Shown: positions 11,319-24,000 of the stretch, one piece after another
Numbering within the stretch: the first letter of the stretch is position 1
Layout: the number at the start of each line of letters is the position of its first letter
Origin: Bradysia coprophila
Taxonomy: Eukaryota; Arthropoda; Insecta; Diptera; Sciaridae
DNA length: 64,000 nucleotides
Direction of reading: 5' to 3'
Assembly: GCF_014529535.1 (NCBI RefSeq)
Contig: NC_050737.1
Location: forward strand, 682,001 to 746,000
The notes under the pieces: generated by a model
Seen by the model: only the letters and a program-made list of their open reading frames with translations
The model's database searches: none
Told to the model about the DNA's origin: nothing
Position numbers and translations under genes: made by a program

Positions 11319-12882
11319 TATATTTACACGACAATTGGCATTTAAGATTTAAGCGAAAAATATTTTTGTAATATAGTGGAACCTTCTGTAATATTATCGA
11401 TACATTGTCATCGTCAAAAAAAACTGATAATTATTGCTGCATCTGGAAAACTATTAATTGGTATGCAGTTTCCAATTGATATAACAGAAAGGCTTATTGC
11501 CCGATAGACGGAAAAATCTCTGAAGACATTTAGTTTCCTCCAAGTGTTCGTAGCAGTTTTACATCTACTTTCCTCTAAGTTCTAGTATACCTTTTATGAA
11601 TATGGCTTGTATGATAAACCAAAAAATCGTTCTTCATCAGGTAAACACAAATTTACACATTATCGCGCTCCATTTTCTCCGCTATCATTTTCGTTTACGA
11701 ACGCAGAACTGCAACCATTTTGGTATACAGTTTTGCAGAAGATTTTGCGATTTATTGGATTGTAATTCAATCGTAAACAAATTGCAATTAACCCGAAAGT
11801 TCCCACGGAATGACGTAAGTTGTATATGACAGATAACATTAACTGAGTCAGATTTTTGCTGATATATTTTGTGCAGAAAGTCGTCATAGTTCACCAGAAC
11901 ATAATATCCACCAACATAGGAAATGCTTGTTGAAAATGTATCTCTAGTTGGTTCTGTGTACTTTGTTGAACTACGTACGTTCACAGATTAAAACTTATAA
12001 CATAAATATTTACGTTCAACAATTAAAACTAATTTAAATGAATCATAAAATTGAATCACTAAATCGTTTGCATTAGACTTAGGATCCGATTATACATCGA
12101 AAATTAATCATCATCACCTAATGCACTTAAATGTTGCTCGACGCTTTTATAAATAGTGTTCGAACTATCGATAGGTTAAGTATTTACACAAATAGCTTTC
12201 GGGTATTAGACACAAAATGTAGTTATGTAGTACACGTATCGAACGTCACTTGCCAAGATAAATATAATCGATATCGATTTGAGAAAGGGGGATAGATAAA
12301 CTTTTGCATAGTCAGTCAATCAAATTTATTTATGTGGAATTTTATAGACAGACAGACACATAAGTGTTTTTCCAGCATTATTTGTACTCCACTTCATATT
12401 TTGCTTACTATCTCAATATTTGTTTCGCTATCATCCTATAGAATCTTCTACCACATCAGTAACGAAGCTCTATGCTGAACTCTACAAAAGCACCGTAATA
12501 GAAAAGCTGACAAGTCATGAAAATGTGAACCTGTTTTAAACATAAACTTGAATGGATACGTATTTTGCAAATACTTTTGGGTACTTCTTTTCTTTCTGAA
12601 GATTCTTCATAGAACTCTTAGTTTTCCTGAATTCAGTTTTTATCTTTTGTCTAATTCGGAGTTTCAGTATCCTTCTGAATCATTGAGTATTGCTCGATTT
12701 TACATATTTTTTTTAATTGATACCTATAAACTCATGAACCTATCGAAAACTGTGAACACATAAATTTGAATTTCGAAACTCTAAAGATTTGTCCGTGCCG
12801 ATTTTTATGTTTACTAACCTAAAGAGTAAATCCTCGAAATACGGAATAATCACTGAGATGTGATTTCAAATGATATTATATA
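11319..12882. other. Intergenic DNA, no supported gene
   Basis: A minus-strand frame at 11685-11984 contains FRVNCNLFTIELQ, faintly like the end of an insect gustatory receptor, but no membrane segments or splice partners support it. An AP-1 consensus (TGAGTCA) lies at 11844-11850. Confidence 0.4.
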
Positions 12883-13025
12883 GGGTAAGTGAACCAGTAT
12901 CCGGACATGAATGGGCACTCGATTACTTGTCGTTATTTCATTGATAAAATATATTCTATTTTCCATTTATAAAGACAATAGGTGTCCGACAACTCATACC
13001 AGTCGAGTGACTGGTACACTGACCC
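12883..13025. mobile_element. Small MITE with TA target duplication
   Basis: The ends are inverted: GGGTAAGTGAACCAGT at the left and CTGGTACACTGACCC at the right. The copy is 143 bp, flanked by TA on both sides, as in Tc1/mariner-type insertions. Inner blocks CCGGACA and TGTCCGACA pair as well. No coding capacity. Confidence 0.65.
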
Positions 13026-16000
13026 TATGCATTATGACTTTTTATTTTATATTTTCTAATTGATTTATGGATTGTTTTGAAAACCCAATCTTGTTCTATG
13101 ATCGATAGTTTTCACCTTCATGTAACAACCCTTCAAGGTAGCTATTTTGTAATGTAGACGTTGATGAGGTTTGGAAAGGACTAATTAAGCCACACCAAAT
13201 TATTACAACTGAAACAGACGGATTAGAAACATAATAACTAAATTACTTTGCCATCCTTCTATAGTATGAGTGATTCAGACAAAATTTGTATTAAGAACAT
13301 TTGGACTCTGACCCAGGTAAACGCGTATGGTTTTGATCTTTCCTTGTATACGTTCGCTTTAAGTTAACCTACGGATACCCAAATTGCATTTGGTCAACAT
13401 AAAGTTTATTAATGACCCAGTATATGACCCCAAAAATTATGTTCAAAGGATGATTCTCTCTCTCTTTCTCGTAAAATACATGTAACCCAATTAGGATTTG
13501 ACTATACGTCCTGATTTCAACTTATTTTTAAATAATAATTCCTTAAATTCCCCCATTGTCCTCGATAAGTAAATTATTATTTTTTGAATGGAAGACCCGA
13601 TTTTCCGAGTAGGAAAAAAAATCAATGACTCAACCTACATGGAATTGTAAATATAAAATGAACTCTTGCATAACCAGTGCAGTGCCTTAGCGAGCAATGC
13701 TTATTTTATCAGGAATATCGCCACTCAATTTGCATACAAAGCTAATAATTTTTCTGTGAAACTATTTTTCCAATTACACTCCAATTATGTTTCGAATCCA
13801 CAATATATCGACTCATTCGAGTCGTGATGAACTGTTTTATGTTAGCCGATATAGAAATATTGTATAATATTGTCAATGTATCAACACAATATTCTCTGAA
13901 GTGCAACTATAACTCACTATTTTTTCCTTATCAATTGTTAAAATTACGAAAAAAAAATTCTACAAACAATATCACAAGGTTTTTTTATGTGCTATAAGTC
14001 TAGTCATTATCATAAAAATTGGTGAATCATGCACCACTTAGTGTGTGCTATAGTTTATTTGCTATCAAAAACCTTACGAAAAGTATTTAACAGGTAAAAA
14101 AACAATAAAAACTTCCAAAATTAGTAAAAAGTATTTAAATGACCATCACAGCACTTTGTAATATCTTATATGTGACAAAAACAAAAAAAAACTTTAAGTC
14201 TGGAACAGATTTAATTTCAGTAAGTCCATTTTACCTCAACACTTATACCTAATATCGCATTGAGATAAATTGCTATTAAGAAAAGTGCATCTTTGCGACA
14301 AAGTTCCTATTATTTTCTATTTCTATTCTATTGAATGACTCATCCGTATTGATTGTATCTATGCACTTTATATACATATAGAACCATTTAGGTCTTATAA
14401 AAATTACGAATTGAGGAGAATAGTTCCAAATGCACTACAAAGTTTTGTAGAAATTTTTGTTAATCGTTAAAACAGAGTACAGAATTTCGGAGTAATTAGG
14501 ACTGTTAAGCATTAAAAGAATTCGTCAGCGTTTCCAGAGACAATATTGAGTAATACGTATGTCCGTATAATTCACTCAATGTCTCATCATGATATTATGA
14601 CGATCGTCTGTACATTTGGTCATATTCAACCTATTAAGTGTGACAAATTCATTTTTTTTGTCATGGAAAATTCCGTTTCAAACTCAATTATGACAATCTA
14701 TTCTGGTCCCTATAATGCACTTAAAATGAAACTCCTCTTCTTATAACAGACCTATTATATTCAGTAGGATGTGGTATGTCATGACTGTTATTATGACCTT
14801 GAGATTATATTCCGCGAACAAATTGCGCATTTAATGAAATCATCGTCATCATCATCATCATCTGCATACAGGTCTCATTGGTTGTAACATCAAAATAATG
14901 ACCGTCCGTGTTTTCCTCGATTTGTGGTGACCTTCTCGCGATGCAGACACCTGAAAAAAATGTCACAAGGTCGCATGACTATGCTGAGGAATAACATACT
15001 TCCACATTTCGTACTCTATTGCAAACAGATCGGAAAATTGTGTTTTCGTTTTCAAAGCTTGGAAATCGGACATGAGAGGGTCTGGCAAATACGATTTTTG
15101 TTTTGGAGACAAATTCTTTTGCTAAACGAAATTCTTTTTATTGAAACCATTCCGAAATTTGTGTATAGTAAATGAGTCATCATACAATATACAAGCAAGT
15201 ACACGATGTTGAGTACATATTTCCAAAAGGATTGAAGAAGTTCAATGATTCGGTGTTAAACATCACAAAATAATTCGATAAATTTTTGTGTATTTAAATG
15301 GTAAAACGATATTGTATATGGGATGAGTGTGTGGCTTATTTTTGGATTTTTGGTTCAAGTGATCGTTGACAAGACATAATGCGGGTTGGTTTATTGAACG
15401 AAAATGTGTCATCGCAATGGAAAACTAAACGGAATTACATGATTGAATCAATGAGAATGGGAGTTCTAAATTAGGGAAATTGATAGAGAAATGTTAGAAT
15501 GACGACAGTCTCAATTGTCTGACCGCATCTCTTAACAATTGAAATTAGTATTGATGGCATCGTCGTCCTTCATCAACATCTGTTAAAAAAATTAATTTTC
15601 CTACTTTTGTTTACTAATTTTTTGTACATAATCGCCTTCAATGTCACTGTCCTATCCTATCTAGAATTAAATTACGGAATCCAATTCCAATTCACGAAGA
15701 ATTTGCTAAAAACCGTCGTCGAACCGACATAACATAACATTTAATGTAGAAGAAGTTCATTTAGACAAGGTGAAAGTTTTATAATTTGCACACCGGTCTA
15801 CTATCATTTTGATATACGATGTAGTAAGTACGTACTCATTACGGTTTTTATATCGCTATCAGTGTTATAAAATGAGTCATCGTATGCGTTCGGTAAAAAA
15901 CACCGCGCATTATCAGTACACTCTTTTTTTGTAAATTAGTAGTAAGTGAATGATGCAAGTGCGGAATTAACCTGCAGCGACTAGAATTTTCGAAATTAAC

Positions 16001-19000
16001 CATAAATTAAGTCAAATCGAAAATGAATATTTGCAACATTTCACAAACGGCAGGTGTGTTACCAGTTACCATATAATCAGTGAATCTGATATATCACTAA
16101 TTAAATGGTAGCGAAAGGTATAGACGAAAAAACTAGCGAAGTCTCACCGCTCACTTACTTTTGTCGTCATTGCCTGTAACAAAGAGATGACTACTAACTA
16201 GTGACTCAAACGAAACTGATTACTAACTGCTTGCTGGTTAGCTGTAAATACATTCATGTTTCTATAATCCTTGTACCAGGGTCGGACTGTCAATTACTTC
16301 ACTAATTGCTCGAAGTAACGTCCGTAATTTAAAAATGAATTCCCTTGTAGGACAATATTATCTACAATGTAAAACATAGTTCAATATTTTCAGGTTTCGA
16401 CGATGGTTCCAGCAAGTGCGGTGACACCTCCCGGTGTATAGAGATAAGTGTGCCAATATAAGAGTCACACTTGATTATATTGCTTAAATTTGCATATTTG
16501 AAAATGCACATGATGTCCATTACATTCTTCTTTTTTTTGCAAATGCAACTAGTCCACAGCCATAAATATTTTGTGTGAAATGTAGCAAAGGGGCTGTCCA
16601 TAATTTTCGGAGAAAAAGAGGCTTGTTCAATCATTAACGCACCACTTAAAGAAATAAGAAAATAACGATAGGTGTGGTTTGGGGTCCGAATAATAAAACT
16701 TTGTTGAAAGTTAATTAGTTGTTCCGCCTATCTGTGGTGATTGTGGTCAAATATTATTCAAAGGGTCGATTTCCATGCACTGCTGCTGAATGTGCACTTT
16801 CAACACAAATTTCAAATGATTCACCACTTCGTAGATGAAACATCAAAGAAAGGATTGCTAACAATGAACAGAAAAGTGGATTTTGGTTTATTTCTTCGAT
16901 GACAAAGCCGAAAAGGGTTTCTTTTTTATACTCAGTGATGAGGTTCGGAAAAATAATGTGTCATAACAAAGGTGTCCACAAAATTTGGAGTACACAAAAA
17001 TTAGCTCTGTTTAATTTTTGAATAAAAGATATGTTGCACCTGCTCGCCGATTGTGTTATTCATGCTACGCGTAATTTTGTTTTCAACGCGTGCCAGATTT
17101 ATATTATCAGTACTTTTAAAGGTGATATGGCGTCGGTTATTAGTTATTTACTATTATCTTGTCTTGGCTTCGTATTTATTCAATTATACTGTAATCGCAC
17201 GTTTCTTTCTTTTAGCTGGGGTTTTAGTGAATCATCCATAGATTAATTTTATTGAAAAATAGAAGTGAAGAAAGAGAAATCAGAGGAAAATAAGGTGACA
17301 TGTACCAGAATAGTTTAAAAATTATTTAACTCAAACTACCCGCCCGTCGTACTTTTTAATTGATTTTCTATGGCCATCGGAACATACAACGACATCAACT
17401 GAAATTTCAGGTGTTTGAATTTGAGTTGAGTTTTCGATTCTTTTTGTTATCTTACGAGTTAATAGTACATTACCAATGGTGTAAATGATGGAAATGGTAC
17501 TTCTTGTGAAAAATCGAAATCGAGGCGATGGCGAGGTCGGTAAATACACCATTTCCCTCATTTGCCTCATTGCTAAGCAAGGCATTTTGTTTCCATAGAA
17601 ACGAATTCTCACACGAGTAACAAGCCCGAAGAAGTTTAGGAATAGAATTTCAATTTAAAAACAAAAATCCATCAGTGCGAGTTTTAATTATAGCCTGCAA
17701 GCACGAAACATTTAAATGCCTGTTAGATACATCATTACTGCGCGTCATTGCTGCTCTACTTCTCATTGCGTTTTCGCTGTTATTGTTTCTTTTTTCTTGC
17801 GATTTATGTTTTCTGATATGGTATAAAACCACCCTGAGAGTTAATAACATCCGGGAGAATATCGAATACATACGTGAAAAATGTTCGATAGAGAAAGATA
17901 GACAAAATATTAATAGAAGCTCACATCAAATATGAAATAAACAAACATTTTTGCTATAAACAATAATTCATCCACGATATGCGCACAATTATAATTTATG
18001 ATATTCACATCATCGATGACTTACCAATTTTTCGTAAATCACACAGTTCTTTTAATTCATATTTACGTAATTCGATGGCGGAATTGAACTATTTCTTGTC
18101 TGTTTGTATTGTTATAACGAGCTCACGAAAACATCAAAAATCTCCAAAAACGTATTTTCCATCTACTGTTAGTAAAAGTATAAGTATAAGTAAAATCAAG
18201 CACATTCGGAAATACTTCGCATCGGTATGAGAACCTGTCATCTCATGTGTTTGGTGCATCAATAGCTATTTCACAACATACATACGGGTATATCTACATA
18301 TATGCATCTTTACGAAGCTTTTTAATAAAACTTTTAAAGCGTAAGATTGTAAAAGCACCACGCGACACAAAAAAAACGTAAACAAACACAAATAAAATAC
18401 TGGGAGGCCAATGAAAAGAGCGATGAGTCATACTCGGTTGGCTCATACAACCTAGAAAGAATAACACATACCAGCACAAATGTTGTGCTTTCATAATATA
18501 AATATTATAGTAAACACAAAACCACTTATACACCACGAAGACAGACCCATTGACGATTGCTCTATGGATCTGAATTGAATGTATGTATAGATCCATTCAC
18601 ATATATAGTATATTATACATCTGGATAGATGTGTATAGAAGCATTTTCAAAGCGGGTGATTCATGTCTGTGATTATAAATAAGGCCGTTTAACTGTGGAG
18701 TATATTGTTGTAGCGTAAAAATAGACTTTTCTAGTTATATTTTGTCTTCTTTCACAACAAATTTTATTTTCGCGCACGTCACAAACTGTGTGTTAAAGGA
18801 TTTTGAGATGGTTGTTTAATGAATGTACGCCCTAGTTTAAGTTAGTTATGTGGTGCACACTAGTAAGGTATCACATAATTCAGTGCATTTCAGTAAAATG
18901 CATTCCACGTAACATTGACGACAGTGACTTAATTTATTTACAATGTTCTGTTAGAAACGTTTAAGTAACTCATGCTATAAAAGCATAAAACAGGTATTGC

Positions 19001-20954
19001 ATTCCTGTCGATTTGTCATCAACGACAAATTAAAGTAATATCAAAGTGAGTGCGTTTCAAAATCTTGGTCTCCAGGCTGAAATTATACCATCTGTTTGCC
19101 ACTTTCTTTGATGCAATGGAGTTGTAAATAAAATCTTATTGGTACTTCTTGCGTAAAATTTACGAGTGACTATTAAACTCGGCCTCGCCTCGGATCAGCC
19201 AAAGGTGAAATCGATCTTTTAACCATTTGATCCCTAGTTCTGTAAATAGCTATTACATGCGAAATTTCTCGACATTTCGAAACTAATTTTAAATAATTAT
19301 TTTACAGCCAAGTCGTTTATTGTGGCCAAATTGTGACATATGAGTAACGTTCATTTAAATTTATTGAACTAGGACACCCATATGTTTAACTTGAATTCTG
19401 TTTCGGTAGATATTGGTATGTGACTACGAGTTGAAGGCCTAAGATGGATAAAATGTAACATACTTTAGATAATGAACGGCCTACTCTAATAAAACGGGTG
19501 AATGAACTGGTATAAAATCTGTCCTTCTACAGCTTAGTTTTGCACTTCATATGTAGAGGTGTAAATTCATCAGTTATACAGTGTATAATATTAATATATA
19601 CATTATGTAGCTAGAGTTAAAGAAGGAGTTTAAGGCTATAATCAATGAACGTCAACACAAGGTATGGTTTAATGTCAAACATTGTATGGAGCGGAGGACA
19701 TAGCGATTTCATATAAACAAACTCACCTCTCATAAGAGAGGTATGAATAGACCATACCTGGTTTATACTTTCATTGGCTATAATAACTCATATTGACAAA
19801 TAAGTAAGTTTCCTCAGACCGTGGCGCCATGTTTAAATTTTGTCGTAACATACATGCCGAAAAAATGTCGGGTGAATAAATATATCATCAAATGCAATAG
19901 CTCCATTGGCTCCATTAGCTCGATATTATCAGGTAAAAAATAATGTTTCACTTACAGCGTCAGTTCACGGACACAACATACAACAACATAAATTATTATG
20001 ATCACCCTATGCATCCACGTGTATGGTATGATGACACAGAATTCTTAATGTGTTTCTATTCGTTTCAGTGTATTACACTTTTTTATTCGTTCGGTAGCTG
20101 GCAACACTCACAAAGTGACTCATATAACACGGTTCGGAACAGACACCAGCGTACGTAACAGCAATGTTACATTGGTGTGTGTGAAACCAGAAATGATTTC
20201 TATTGAGTTTTGTACACATCGCCTCGAAAGAATTTTATTTAACATTTTCCAACCAAACGATAAACACGCACGCGGTTAAAAGTCTCAGACGACGGTTTCT
20301 AAAGTTTTTAATATTAAAAAAAAAGAAGAAGAAGAAGAAGAAGTAAAGTCAAGATTTCTTTTAATTATAAATTGTGTACAAAATAAGACGAATGAAATAA
20401 TTTTTATGTAATATTCAGCATTAAGGAATCATATTTGAATAGCTGCATTAAAAAGTGTGTCTATTTTTAACTATTACGTTATTTTGAGTGGAGCATATAG
20501 TGTTAAAATAAGAAGAAGAAAAAAAAGTTTTAAGTGACGGACGCACTGAACCTTGATGCCTTTAGATGAATCTCCTAAAGTCACAGGTCAATCGTTATAA
20601 TCTACTGAAGTAAAGTGTTTTAAGCCTTAACTTATAAAATATAATTATCGGAATACATAAAAAAGAAAACCTAAGAGAAACACCTTTATTCAAAACCGAA
20701 CACACACTCATATTATACGGATTACTCATAATACCCAATACCAATTATACACAGACGATACGATCATTTCGGCCAATATATATTTTTGGATTATAAACAG
20801 TTCTGTGAATGGATACGAGTCAAAACGCATCTAGAGTGTTTTCCTGCAGTTGATTGATTATACTATACGTTCGACGAGAGAGAGAATTGTGCCTCTTGTT
20901 TACGGAACGATATTTTTTCCTTATAAAAGTTTTATAATAACCACGAAAAAGGAG
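13026..20954. other. Upstream flank of puckered
   Basis: No supported coding gene. AP-1 consensus sites lie at 13626, 14336, 15173, 15873, 16202, 18424 and 20116; four of them (14336, 15173, 15873, 18424) are the extended palindrome ATGASTCAT. Simple repeats are (ATC)n at about 14845-14863 and (AAG)n at about 20321-20342. The region may contain the puckered promoter and noncoding 5' exons, whose positions I cannot determine. Confidence 0.45.
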
Positions 20955-21021
20955 ATGAAAATGAGGTTAAAAAGGGAGTCACCATGCCTAGTACTACGGT
21001 TTATGCCCATAAATAAAATTG
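20955..21021 (+). CDS. puc: puckered exon 1 (start and possible docking motif)
   Basis: ATG at 20955 (a second in-frame ATG at 20961) opens 22 codons and ends at a consensus donor (ATTG|GTAAGT) in phase 1, matching the phase of exon 2. The frame upstream is open to a stop near 20832 but holds no earlier ATG. The peptide [10 protein letters not shown] fits a MAPK D-site (two basic residues, spacer, hydrophobic-x-hydrophobic). The exon rests on splice phase and motif, not on homology I can check, so it is less sure than the others. Confidence 0.68.
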
Positions 21022-24000
21022 GTAAGTAAAAAATGTGTCTATCTACTGAAAAATATTAACTCGTTTTCTTAGTATTGTACGGTGTGATCTTATAATTATT
21101 AGAATAACATTGTCTTCTTGTTGTTATAATGTAGCGAATTTGCGTTTGATAATCTTGGAAAAAGATTTACGAATCTCTCTTATCGCTTGCTAATCTTTGC
21201 CATTATCACAATTAATTCTGAGATGTCTTAACATTTCTCATACTAAATTAAAACGCCGGGACCTTGGTCCCGTATAATTGCAAGGCTTATAAAGTGACAA
21301 ACCTTTGACTGTCGTCGCGGACAGACTTTAAAGAAGTAGAAAAAATGTATTTGAAATTCAAGTTATGTAAAAAATATATTTTTCCGTTCCATAGATATGT
21401 CTAACACTCAAATCGTTACTTTTACCTTGTACAAAAAAGAACATTTAACAAAATCAATCCGTTGCTAAGAGATAATAGTACATTACCAATCCATAATAGA
21501 CCGACGATAGAAATGTGACCTTTTGTATGAAATTTGTTGATCTGAGCTCATTATACGAGTACGAGGTCCACAATCGTACAAGAAATATTTTCATCTTTTG
21601 ACCCATGGAAATGTTGAATATTTGACTCAAAAGAGATACCGTTTCTCAGCCATAAATTAAACTTTAACTCGCAGCTGTGAGTAAGTGGAACGATAAATCT
21701 GGTTCCTGACCAGTCCATATGGTTTTCGTTATTGCATAGATAGAAGTACAATGTTCAAAATTGTGTTCCGTAAGGGCTCGTATACTTTCCTGACATTAAG
21801 TGCTGTGGCTGAGCGCACGGTTTTTGTTTGAAATACTTTTCTCATCAAATCATGTGATTCCTTGAATCGATTTGGTGTCCAACGCTCTCTGTGTACGCAC
21901 ACACCACAATCTTTCGCATCTAAACCGATCTGAGATCATTAATAAGTTCGTAAACAAATTCTTAAATAAACAAACAAAAAATCAATAACGACGAGAATGA
22001 TTCATAATCTTTAATTTTAATGTAATTTGCAAAATGTTGCTATGTGTACATATATGATCAAGGTGGTAGTAGGTAACTTATTTTTTTTAATCGAAATAAA
22101 ATTTTTTCCAGACAATTTTTATGCATACAATCAATAACGAAGCAATTACAATTCAGTAATAATGTGGAAATAATTCTACTTGAGATGACTAATAGCTTTG
22201 TTGTTGTTTTGTTCTCCGTTTTTTTTTTTTGTGGTTTTCCTATCTTTACCTCTTAGATTTAACAGCTAGACGTAGACATTCTATGTGAACATTGTTGTGA
22301 AATACGCATTACATGGCACAGGAAACTCAATATCAATCAAAAATAATTGATTTCAATATTCAAATATGTATACACTGTAGTAATCCCGTAAAATGTGTAA
22401 ACATGTAGACAATGTAACCGAAGAAGTGACAAATTTGGTTGATTTTTCTTTCTTTCTTTTTTCCATTGGATTTTGTTGGTTGGCAGTGATAACATCATAA
22501 CACAAATATTCGGTTAGACGTTGCCATATAATATATAGATTTGTTGACAATAAATCAAATCCACTATCAATTATGTTCGTGAAGCTCTGTTGATTAACCA
22601 AATGAAATGTTTTCAAATAGTCGAAAGCTTATCTGCACCGAGCAGACACTAAAATTTTCGGTTTCGTCAGATGATATTCTGATGCAATAAATGATGCATG
22701 TAAAGGAATGTATCCTCTAAAAATTACCACCTCATCTTCTCTGTCTCTCTCCATTTTGTTTACAATTTCTGCAAACAGATTCCAATTAAAAGAGAAAGAA
22801 CTGCATAAACAACGTGCAATGTTCACTGCATCGTTCCGCGAAGATGGAAATATATTTTTTTCCGGTTGCGATTCGTTGAAAAAGTTAAAAATTCATTCAC
22901 AACCTGAATACGAATACGCTCTTTTAGCATTGTCATTGGTCTCTATGTTTTAAAATGGTATAGATAGAGGTTAAATCGATATATGGTGATAACGTTAATG
23001 TCTACCGTATTCTTGTCAATGCAAATAATATAAAAATAACTGTGGTGTAATGTAGCATGATTTGGCTTCCTTTTTTTATCATCGATAAGTTTAAAATGTA
23101 TGTTAACTCGACGCGTTGGTTCTTGTATTTTCATCACTACTCAGCAGTTTATAAGACAATCAGGTGTGCATATTTTAGGGATAATATTTGTTCGTGACTA
23201 GTGTTTTTGAATGAAACACTTGAACAGACAGTTAGACGAAATATTGTCAATTTTATGGTAAAGATAGATACGACATTATTTCCATTGGTAGTTCATACCA
23301 TGGAAATAATGACGTAACCTCGTTACCGGACATATTGGAAGGGAATAAATTTTGATTATAAATCAATTTCCATGGCAGCTACAACCTTTTCTCCATAGAA
23401 TGATCGATATTATTGGCATGTATTTTTGTCAGAAAATTTTATAGCTTGGAAGTCTACCCATGCATTGGACAAACCAACCATATTTATATCAATCCAACTT
23501 TGTTATTTTCTTGTTTCTCTTCTGTTTTTTGTTTGTTTGTTTGCATAATACATTGGAACATTGGAAGCTTTACATTACATATAGTATTGTCATATCAGTT
23601 GCTAGAATTTACCGCTGAAACCACTACACCACATAATATCATAAACATTTTAATAACCAAAATATCGTAAGCTATACATTAGAGAAATCAATTCGTCTGG
23701 TTGACTCACACCACATCTATATAATGCATATACGAATGTGCTCATATATATATATATGCGGTTCCATTTGCACAGTCCGTATATTATAAACAACTATAAT
23801 ACGCCGTATATTTTAAACATGCCTCAACCTCAACGATTCCACTCAGATTTCTACCTTGCACAGCTCGCGTATTCATTTTCATAAAATTCAATTCATTGAA
23901 GGCAATGACAACAAAAACATTTCTAACATACATTCAACTTCACGTCATACATTCAGTCTATCGGATTTCACATTTTGTTGTTGTTGTTGTTGTTGTTTTA

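Noticed and set aside
11685..11984. Minus-strand frame faintly like the end of a gustatory receptor
   Set aside because: Only a few residues (NCNLFTIE) resemble the family; no membrane helices and no upstream exons were found.
17331..17935. Overlapping frames on both strands, one with a hydrophobic segment
   Set aside because: The plus frame begins at a non-ATG codon and neither shows a domain or splice signals; hydrophobic runs are common in T-rich DNA.
20922..20929. TATAAAAG just before the puckered start codon
   Set aside because: It lies 26 bases from the ATG, too close to give a normal leader; more likely part of the 5' UTR.
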